Assembly: GCA_035541935.1 (NCBI GenBank)
Contig: DATKMJ010000065.1
Location: 1 to 37,938 of the forward strand
DNA length: 37,938 nt
Reading direction: 5' to 3'
Source: Candidatus Binatia bacterium
Lineage (GTDB): Bacteria; Vulcanimicrobiota; Vulcanimicrobiia; Vulcanimicrobiales; Vulcanimicrobiaceae
How positions within the stretch are numbered: the stretch's first letter is position 1; every line of letters starts with the position of its first letter. The translations under genes were made by a program, and so were the position numbers. This document shows positions 32,106 to 37,938 of the stretch, one piece after another. A model generated the notes under the pieces. That model had not been told where the DNA came from, did no database searches, and saw only the letters and a program-made list of their open reading frames with translations.

Positions 32106-34250
32106 TTACGGCAACAGCGTCTCGCGCCGTAGCGTCGTTCGGGCGACCGCGGCGTCGCTGAACGGCAGCGGCCAGAGGCGGCCCGAGACCCACGCATCGG
32201 CTTCGTCGGTGTAATGACCCGAGCCGGGTTCGCCCGACTCGCCCTGCGGCAGCGTGATGCCGCCCGCGTCCCAGTTCCCGACCTCCCAGACCGCGCGGAA
32301 ACTCTGCGAGTAGCCGGAATACTGCACGTGCAGCGTCAGCGCGTCGCCGTTGCCCGGAAGCGTCGTTCCGTCGAGCAAGTTGATGCCGAGCGACGAGAAT
32401 GCATGGAGCACCGGGACGGCGCCGGCAATTCGCCACGGAGCGGGCGACGGCGGCACGATCCCGCGCAACGCGTCGCCGGTCACGCCGGCCGAGAGCAGCG
32501 CCGGCATTCTGCCGGTGTGCCGATCGGTCAGTTGCAGGCGCAATCCGTTGATTACGGTCGCGGTCGTCGAGTCGCCGGTCATCTCTCCGTCCCAACCCGC
32601 GAGCGCTGCGCCGATCGCGGCGTCGCTGCGGCCCATCGCGGGCGCGAGATCGCGCGCCAACTCCCGCTCGGCGAGCGAGAGCACGTCGAGCTGCATGCGC
32701 TCGAAATACGCGACGTCGTAGACGCGTCGCGCTCGCAGCAACTGCGCGATGCGGTAGGCGCGATAGGGCGGGGCGAACTGCGGGCTGAGTTCCAGCCGAT
32801 AGCCGCTGCCGTACATCTTGTTGTTCGCCGTCCACACGACGGCGCTCGTCGAGGGCGCGACCTTCGGCAGCCGCGCGAACGGGAACGCCGGATAGTTCTT
32901 CTGTAGATCGGCCGCCGGATGGAACCAGCGTCCGCGCGCGGGATCGTCGGGAATCTGTCCGGCAAGCGCGTAGGCGGTTCGCCCGCTCGTGTCGGCGAGC
33001 ACGAAATTCTGCGTCGGGCCGGGAAACGCGGCGAGCGCGGCCGTCGCCTGTTCGATCGTCGCCGCGGCGTTGAGGCGAAGGAACGTCACCGCCGGCGAGA
33101 CCGGATCGTCGTACGCGCTCCAGCGCACGAGCACGAATCGCCCGTTCTTCGTCGTGACGCCGAACGCGTGCGCCGCTCGATAGTAGCGCTTCGTCTCGTC
33201 CGCACGGAAGCGCACGTGGAATCGTTCGGTCTGCCACGCGTTTGCATCGAGGGAGGCGGGCGGGTTGAAGACCGAGAGCGAGGTGACGGTGCCGTCGGTC
33301 GCACCCCACGCGAGGTTCTCGTTGTGACCGAGCACGATCGAGGGCGTGCCGGGTAACGTCGCGCCCGCAACGTGAAAGCCCGGAGCGCGCAAATCGATGA
33401 GATACCAGACGCCCGGAATCTGCAGCGCGAGATGCGGATCGTTTGCGAGCAGCGCTCGATGGTGCGCGGTGCGATCCGCGCCGGCGGCCCACTCGTTGCT
33501 GCCGACCGGCGGCCGCGCGTCGGCGAGGACGCGCAGCAGCGCGGCGACGTTACGCTTGCAGGAGGGTCCCGGCGCGATCGCGCCGAGGCCCGCCATGACG
33601 GGCGCGTCGTAACAGGGGTCGGTGAAGGGAAACCGCGCGCGCAGCAACGCCAAGCCGCCGGCTCGATAGGCCGTGTCGCGCGCCTCGACGGAGTTCCAAT
33701 CATCGATGAGATCGAGCACGGTCACCATCGCGACGGCGAGCGAATCCTGCGGCGTCCACGGGCGCGGCCGGTAGGCGAGAATGCGAAACTCCACCGGCAG
33801 CGGCTCGCGCGCGATCGCCGCGTTCACGCCGTCGCTGAACGCTCCGAAAATTTCGCGCGAGGCAAAGTCGAGGCCCAGCCACTGCTTCTGCACCATCGCG
33901 GCGACGGGAACCGCGCGCTCCTTCTCGTCGCTCGCAAGCGCCGCCGCGCCGTAGACCTCGGACAAGTCGCCGAGAATGTAGCGGCGCAAAAGGTCCATCT
34001 GAAAGAGCCGGTCCGAACCTTCGGCGTATCCCTGCGCGAAGAAGAGATCGTGCAGGTTGCCCGCCAGCACGTGCGGCACGCCGCGGTCGTCGCGCGCGAT
34101 CGTGACGGGGGAGTGCACGCGAAGCCCCGAGACGATGCCGACGTCGCGGGCGTGGGCGCGCATCCCGATCGCGACGTAGGCGGCAAAGGCGAGCACGCCG
34201 ATTGCGGCGAGCGCGACCGCGACGACCACCAATCGGAGGAAGAGTCTCAC
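32106..34250 (-). CDS. Penicillin acylase family (Ntn-hydrolase) protein
   Basis: 714 residues; precursor layout of signal/anchor (hydrophobic 3-28), alpha chain, linker and beta chain. Nucleophile Ser251 follows PPVG in GSNEWAAG, the expected autocleavage site. Further family landmarks are DDRGVPHVLAGN, FAQGYAEGSDRLFQMDLLRR, LLANDPHLAL and TANNKMYG. Members hydrolyse N-acyl groups such as penicillins, acyl-homoserine lactones (quorum quenching) or aculeacin; substrate unknown. GTG start, six bases after the Rieske gene, last in the sufB operon. The hydrophobic N-terminus predicts export. Confidence 0.95.
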   Translation of the reverse strand: MRLFLRLVVVAVALAAIGVLAFAAYVAIGMRAHARDVGIVSGLRVHSPVTIARDDRGVPHVLAGNLHDLFFAQGYAEGSDRLFQMDLLRRYILGDLSEVYGAAALASDEKERAVPVAAMVQKQWLGLDFASREIFGAFSDGVNAAIAREPLPVEFRILAYRPRPWTPQDSLAVAMVTVLDLIDDWNSVEARDTAYRAGGLALLRARFPFTDPCYDAPVMAGLGAIAPGPSCKRNVAALLRVLADARPPVGSNEWAAGADRTAHHRALLANDPHLALQIPGVWYLIDLRAPGFHVAGATLPGTPSIVLGHNENLAWGATDGTVTSLSVFNPPASLDANAWQTERFHVRFRADETKRYYRAAHAFGVTTKNGRFVLVRWSAYDDPVSPAVTFLRLNAAATIEQATAALAAFPGPTQNFVLADTSGRTAYALAGQIPDDPARGRWFHPAADLQKNYPAFPFARLPKVAPSTSAVVWTANNKMYGSGYRLELSPQFAPPYRAYRIAQLLRARRVYDVAYFERMQLDVLSLAERELARDLAPAMGRSDAAIGAALAGWDGEMTGDSTTATVINGLRLQLTDRHTGRMPALLSAGVTGDALRGIVPPSPAPWRIAGAVPVLHAFSSLGINLLDGTTLPGNGDALTLHVQYSGYSQSFRAVWEVGNWDAGGITLPQGESGEPGSGHYTDEADAWVSGRLWPLPFSDAAVARTTLRRETLLP

Positions 34251-34256
34251 CGCGGC

Positions 34257-34562
34257 TCAGAGATCGACGAAGACGTCGTCGCCCTCGACGCTCACGTCGT
34301 ACGTCATCAGCGGGAGCACCGCCGGCAGCGTCAGCGCGTCGCCGGTCCGGACGTCGAACGTCGCGCCGTGGCGCGGGCAGACGACGTGCTCGCCCTCGAG
34401 TTCGCCCTGGTCGAGCGGGCCGCCGTCGTGGGTGCAGACGTCCTCGATCGCATAGACCTTCCCGCCGACGTTGCAGAGCAGGAGCTCCGTCGAACCGACG
34501 ACGACGCGCCGCGTCGTGCCCGACGCGATCTCCGAAAGTTTCGCTACGCGATGCTTGGCCAC
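34257..34562 (-). CDS. Rieske [2Fe-2S] ferredoxin
   Basis: 101 residues. Both Rieske boxes: CTHDGGPL and CPRHGATFD (Cys-x-His and Cys-x2-His). Small, soluble, like the ferredoxin components of dioxygenases and the Rieske proteins found in suf operons. It lies ten bases after the sulfotransferase gene and six before the acylase gene. GTG start. Role probably electron transfer or a companion of SUF assembly; partner unknown. Confidence 0.94.
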   Translation of the reverse strand: MAKHRVAKLSEIASGTTRRVVVGSTELLLCNVGGKVYAIEDVCTHDGGPLDQGELEGEHVVCPRHGATFDVRTGDALTLPAVLPLMTYDVSVEGDDVFVDL

Positions 34563-34572
34563 GAAGGCGGTG

Positions 34573-35409
34573 TTACGCGCCCGCCGCTATACTCCCGTTC
34601 CACTGCGACCAAAAAGCATCGTCGGGCTCGCGTTCGCCGGCGGCGAGAGCCAGCAGCAGGCCGTACGCGTCTCGCGTCTGCCGGCCCAGCGGGGTGCTCG
34701 CGTCGATCTCGTCGGGCGAGAAGAGCGTGTGACGCAGCCCCTCGTTGAGAAACTCGCTCGCGAACCGCTCGATCTCGCCGGCGGCGCTCTCGGGAACGGG
34801 TATCCGCAGTTTGCGCGCGATGCGCTCGAGCTGCGCGCGCGGATCGCTCATGAAGAGGTCGTAATCCACGACGGCGATCGGCCTCCCCCGCAGGTCTTCG
34901 AGAAACGGAACGACGTGTGCGAGCCAGAGGCGCTGCGCGGTCTCGACATCCATCTGCTGGCGCGCGAAGAGCGACGCGGCGACGCTCGCGGGATTGCGGA
35001 TCGCGAGCAGGTAGGCGTCGTCCACGCCCGCGTCGCCGAGCGTTCTGCGCCAGAACGGCAAGAGACGAATCGTGCGCGGGTCTTTGAAACCCCAGAGCGC
35101 GTGCGTGGTGAAATGCCGGCGTAGATAGTCAATCGCCTCGCGTCGCAGCCGCCACATGCGCCAGCCGGAGAAGCGGCCGCGCTCGATCGGCTCGACGTCG
35201 TCCCAGCGCAAACGCAGCGCCTTGAGCACGCGCTCGTTGAGTTCGACGATCCCCTTGTCTTCCCAGTAGCCGGTCGGGTTCTCGGGCTGCGCGTCGAGGA
35301 AGTCGTCGCCGAGATAGACGCCGAGCGCGGCGAGCCCGCGCGCGATCGCGCTCGTGCCGCTGCGGTGCATCCCGACGACCGCGATCGCCCGCGAGCTCTC
35401 CGTTCTCAC
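34573..35409 (-). CDS. Sulfotransferase family protein
   Basis: 278 residues. N-terminal PAPS-binding loop VGMHRSGTSAIARGLAALGV (5'-phosphosulfate motif) and downstream WGFKDPRT with a later AIRNPASVAASL (3'-phosphate motif). Typical of bacterial family-3-type sulfotransferases acting on carbohydrate, lipid or peptide acceptors. GTG start, 14 bases after sufB. No signal peptide. Placement between sufB and a Rieske gene is unusual; acceptor unknown. Confidence 0.93.
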   Translation of the reverse strand: MRTESSRAIAVVGMHRSGTSAIARGLAALGVYLGDDFLDAQPENPTGYWEDKGIVELNERVLKALRLRWDDVEPIERGRFSGWRMWRLRREAIDYLRRHFTTHALWGFKDPRTIRLLPFWRRTLGDAGVDDAYLLAIRNPASVAASLFARQQMDVETAQRLWLAHVVPFLEDLRGRPIAVVDYDLFMSDPRAQLERIARKLRIPVPESAAGEIERFASEFLNEGLRHTLFSPDEIDASTPLGRQTRDAYGLLLALAAGEREPDDAFWSQWNGSIAAGA

Positions 35410-35423
35410 CGCGAGCGGGTTCT

Positions 35424-36848
35424 TTAGCCTACGGCGCCTTCCATCTCCATCTTGACGAGACGGTTGAGCTCGACCGCGTACTCCATCGGGAGCTCCTTGA
35501 CGAAGAAATCGAAGAACCCGTTGACGATCATCGCCGTGGCGTCGGCTTCGGACAGGCCGCGCGACATCGCGTAGAAGAGCTGCTCTTCGCCGATCTTCGA
35601 GACGCTCGCTTCGTGCTCTACCGTCGAGCGTTGCTCGTGGATCTTCATCGTCGGCTTCGTATCGCTCGACGACTCCTCGTCCATGATCAGCGCGTCGCAG
35701 CGCACGCGCGTCTTCGCGCCGACCGCTCCCGGATGCACCTCGACGAGCCCGCGATAGGTGGTCTTGCCGCCGTGCGCGCTCACGCTCTTGTTCGTCACGA
35801 CTGAGGTCGTGCGCGGGGCGGCGTGGATCACCTTCGCGCCCGCGTCCTGATGCTGGCCCTCGCCGGCGAACGCCATCGAGAGAACCTCGCCGCGCGCGCC
35901 TTCGCCCATCAGATAGATGGCCGGATACTTCATGGTCAAGCGCGAGCCGATGTTTCCGTCAACCCACTCGACCGTCGCGTTGGCGTGCGCTACCGCGCGC
36001 TTCGTCACGAGGTTGAAGATGTTGCGGTACCAGTTCTGGATCGTCGTATACCGGATCGACGCGCCCTCGAGCGCGATCAGCTCGACGACTGCGGAGTGGA
36101 GCGAGGACGTCGAGAACTTCGGGGCGGTGCAGCCCTCGATGTAGTGCACCTTCGCGCCCTTGTCCGCGATGATCAGCGTGCGCTCGAACTGGCCCATGTT
36201 CTCTGCGTTGATGCGGAAGTAGGCCTGCAGCGGCATCGCGACCGAGACGCCCGGCGGCACGTAGATGAACGACCCGCCCGACCAAACCGCGGAGTTGAGC
36301 GCGGCGAACTTGTTGTCGCCCGGCGGAATCACCGTGGCGAAATACTTGCGCACGATCTCGGGGTATTGCTTGACGGCGGTGTCCATGTCGCAGAAGAGCA
36401 CGCCTTGCTCGTCGAGCGCCTTGGTGGTGCTGTGATAGACGACCTCGGACTCGTACTGCGCGGAGACGCCGGAGAGAAACTTTCGCTCCGCCTCGGGGAT
36501 GCCCAAGCGATCGAAGGTCCGCTTGATATCCTCGGGGACGTCGTCCCACGACCGCTCGGTCTGGTCGGTGGACTTCACGAAGTAGTGGATGTTGCCGAAG
36601 TCGATCTCGTTGAGCAGCGCGGTATCGCCCCACGCCGGCATCGGCTTGCGGGCGAAGAGCTCGAGCGCTTTGAGGCGGAACTCGCGCATCCAGGCCGGCT
36701 CGTCCTTCATCGAGCTGATCCGCTCGACGATCTCGCGCGTCAGCCCCTTATCGGACTTGAAGACGTAGTTTTCGGGGTCGTGAAAGCCGTGGCGGTACTC
36801 CTCGATGAGGGCCGAGGGTGCCGCCGGAGCGTCGAGCTTGATTGCCAT
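35424..36848 (-). CDS. sufB: Fe-S cluster assembly scaffold protein SufB
   Basis: 474 residues, full length. SufB hallmarks: WAxxxF-like N-terminus ([15 protein letters not shown]), [35 protein letters not shown], and [18 protein letters not shown] with [15 protein letters not shown] near the C-terminus, including the conserved cysteine of the scaffold site. SufC and SufD, its obligate partners, are not in this window. ATG at 36846-36848, with GAGATGG upstream. Transcribed away from speD; the upstream region carries TTGACT on the minus strand but no convincing -10. Confidence 0.97.
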   Translation of the reverse strand: MAIKLDAPAAPSALIEEYRHGFHDPENYVFKSDKGLTREIVERISSMKDEPAWMREFRLKALELFARKPMPAWGDTALLNEIDFGNIHYFVKSTDQTERSWDDVPEDIKRTFDRLGIPEAERKFLSGVSAQYESEVVYHSTTKALDEQGVLFCDMDTAVKQYPEIVRKYFATVIPPGDNKFAALNSAVWSGGSFIYVPPGVSVAMPLQAYFRINAENMGQFERTLIIADKGAKVHYIEGCTAPKFSTSSLHSAVVELIALEGASIRYTTIQNWYRNIFNLVTKRAVAHANATVEWVDGNIGSRLTMKYPAIYLMGEGARGEVLSMAFAGEGQHQDAGAKVIHAAPRTTSVVTNKSVSAHGGKTTYRGLVEVHPGAVGAKTRVRCDALIMDEESSSDTKPTMKIHEQRSTVEHEASVSKIGEEQLFYAMSRGLSEADATAMIVNGFFDFFVKELPMEYAVELNRLVKMEMEGAVG

Positions 36849-36939
36849 GATTCCATCTCAGCGTACCCCTTGCGGGCCGACATAGTCAAGATAGTGCAGT
36901 GCGAGCTTAAATTTCATCGCCGCCGCCGGTGGAAAACTC

Positions 36940-36968
36940 TTTACAGCGGGGGGGCTAGGGGGTATGAT
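36940..36968 (+). promoter_or_regulatory. Near-consensus housekeeping-type promoter for the speD leader
   Basis: TTTACA (36940-36945), exactly 17 bases, TATGAT (36963-36968): each hexamer matches the consensus in five of six positions. Predicted transcription start near 36975, about 220 bases before the speD start. The G-rich spacer is unusual. Confidence 0.75.
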
Positions 36969-36969
36969 T

Positions 36970-37194
36970 TCCCCCGGCCCTTCCGTTAAGAGGAGTCCTG
37001 AGCAGGTCATACGGGAGGAGTCACGGTTTGGGGGAGGGCGCGCCCATTCGCGCCATCGCGGCGAGTCGCCCGCGCACCGCTCAAAAGCGCCGGCAGGAGC
37101 TAGCCGATAGGTCGGGGACGTGTCTGCACCGCAGCCGCCAGCCGACGAAGTCCGGAGGTGGGATTCCTCAAAGGTCAGGGAGACCTAAAATAAA
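36970..37194 (+). ncRNA. Structured 5' leader of speD (candidate riboswitch or leader RNA)
   Basis: No gene lies in the 346 bases between sufB and speD. The transcribed part folds into many visible helices: TCCCCC/GGGGGA (36970-36975 with 37030-37035) enclosing TTCCGT/ACGGGA (36981-36986 with 37011-37016); GGCGCG/CGCGCC (37037-37054); a GC hairpin near 37057-37074; CGGC/GCCG (37091-37106); GTCGG/CCGAC (37111-37146) enclosing CTGC/GCAG; and AGGTC/GACCT (37172-37186), whose loop contains most of the GGGAG ribosome-binding site. This arrangement suggests regulated translation. It does not match SAM-I, SAM-II, SAM-IV, SAH, cobalamin or TPP riboswitch cores that I could check by eye. Confidence 0.45.
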
Positions 37195-37605
37195 TTGAAG
37201 GCACTGGGCCGGCACATCGTGTGCGAGCTTTCGGGCTGTCACCCCTCCTTGTTATCGGATATCAATGCCATCGCGGCGATGATGATCTCGGCTGCGAAAG
37301 CCGCGCGCGCCACGATCATGGAGAGCGCGTTTCACCGCTTCGAACCCCAAGGCGTCTCCGGGACGGTCATCTTGGCCGAGTCCCATCTTTCGATCCACAC
37401 GTGGCCCGAGAAGGGCTACGCGGCGATGGATTTTTACACGTGCGGCGACCACACCGACCCCTGGCTCGCTTGCGAACATGCAGCCCAAGCGCTCTGCGCG
37501 AGCAGCGTGCTCGCCACCGAGTTAAAGCGCGGGATCGAGAAGAGCGACGGCGAGTTCACGCACGTTTTGAGCCGCAACCACGACGTTCGCGTGCTCACGG
37601 CATAA
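37195..37605 (+). CDS. speD: S-adenosylmethionine decarboxylase proenzyme (prokaryotic class 1B type)
   Basis: 136 residues from TTG at 37195; the conserved opening KALGRHI directly follows, so this start is likely. Self-cleavage between Glu62 and Ser63 in LAESHLSIHTWPE makes the pyruvoyl cofactor; His68 and Cys83 (FYTCGDH) are the expected catalytic residues. Product is decarboxylated AdoMet for spermidine synthesis. No speE in the window. Ribosome-binding GGGAG is about 12 bases upstream inside the leader's last hairpin. Confidence 0.95.
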   Translation: MKALGRHIVCELSGCHPSLLSDINAIAAMMISAAKAARATIMESAFHRFEPQGVSGTVILAESHLSIHTWPEKGYAAMDFYTCGDHTDPWLACEHAAQALCASSVLATELKRGIEKSDGEFTHVLSRNHDVRVLTA

Positions 37606-37666
37606 GTCGCAACGAATTAATTTAACCGCCATCATCAGCAATTATCAGCTTTCTCGCGCCTAAAGT

Positions 37667-37689
37667 CGGCAGGCTTGGCGTGCCTGCCG
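37667..37689 (+). terminator. Probable terminator after speD
   Basis: Eight-bp perfect stem CGGCAGGC/GCCTGCCG with a seven-base loop, followed by a pyrimidine-rich TCCAATTCTTT. Located 61 bases after the speD stop. Confidence 0.65.
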
Positions 37690-37747
37690 TCCAATTCTTT
37701 CACACCAACGGTTACTGTACTGTCGAGTGAGGTCAATACAAAACTCC

Positions 37748-37938
37748 ATGCGTTTATCATTCGTTCGAGCCTGCATCGCCGCGAGTGCCGGCGCCTTCGC
37801 GATCGCGCTGGCCGCCTGCGCGGGTCACGGCGTCGTTCCGACGGCGCAGAGCCCGATGGCGCAACTTGCGACCGGCGGCGCTATGGCGCCGCTCGCGCTG
37901 AAGACCTGCGCGACCAGCCCGCCGCAATACGAGTGGAT
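37748..37938 (+). CDS. Secreted lipoprotein, 3' end outside the window
   Basis: Open from ATG at 37748 to the window edge (63 codons seen). N-terminus MRLSFVRACIAASAG then a hydrophobic core and lipobox ALAAC (Cys24), followed by a Gly/Ala/Pro-rich linker and KTCATSPPQYEW. It is similar in style to the lipoproteins at 13343 and 31139, but too little is present to name a family. The region before it is relatively A/T-rich, consistent with a promoter; no clear hexamers. Confidence 0.75.
   Translation, partial: MRLSFVRACIAASAGAFAIALAACAGHGVVPTAQSPMAQLATGGAMAPLALKTCATSPPQYEW

Noticed and set aside
37172-37186. B12-box-like GGTCAGGGAGACC before speD
   Set aside because: The rest of the cobalamin riboswitch core is absent; it is simply a short hairpin around the ribosome-binding site.
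1-37938. CRISPR arrays, IS elements, integrases, prophage genes
   Set aside because: No regularly spaced repeats, transposase motifs or att-like direct repeats were seen.

Overview
The window is GC-rich (visually about 65% G+C), gene-dense bacterial chromosome with many GTG and TTG starts and very short or overlapping gene junctions. The mix of a soluble-type (type E) succinate dehydrogenase/fumarate reductase, a PQQ cluster, a Lon-like protease between rplI and dnaB, and several lipoproteins with beta-propeller character suggests a deep-branching lineage such as Candidatus Eremiobacterota (WPS-2). That placement is inference from gene style, not a search result. I see no phage, IS element, integrase or CRISPR array; most genes are housekeeping.

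Left part (1-5600): a RecQ-like helicase that may be cut by the window edge, a Uma2-type nuclease, a clostripain-like (C11) protease without a signal peptide, and a TAT-exported amidohydrolase broken by one frameshift. 5683-13249 (+) is one tight run: sdhA, sdhB, an SdhE-type two-CCG-domain subunit, apt, a small secreted protein, the RelA/SpoT gene and a TauE/SafE-type permease. 13343-15993 holds a propeller-like lipoprotein and a phosphoesterase lipoprotein facing each other across a strong bidirectional terminator.

16076-27431 carries the usual rpsF-ssb ... rpsR-rplI ... dnaB block, but it is split by about 6.3 kb containing glnA (+) and, on the minus strand, a two-domain zinc-ribbon gene, a fatty-acid desaturase and pqqA-C-D-E-B. 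The 32-codon pqqA gene starts inside the desaturase stop codon. rpsR follows a strongly structured leader, and a Lon-family protease sits between rplI and dnaB.

Right part (27600-37938): mntR and mntH with tandem palindromes over the mntR start codon; a gamma-carbonic-anhydrase-like protein with a changed metal-ligand position; a tRNA-Thr(CGT) whose 3' end overlaps an antisense acetyltransferase gene; a lipoprotein; a minus-strand operon sufB-sulfotransferase-Rieske-penicillin acylase; then a near-consensus promoter, a ~220-nt structured leader and speD. The last gene, a lipoprotein, runs off the window.

Best leads for something new are the speD leader, the mntR operators, the desaturase-pqqA coupling and the structured rpsR leader. 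No wholly new multi-gene system is evident.
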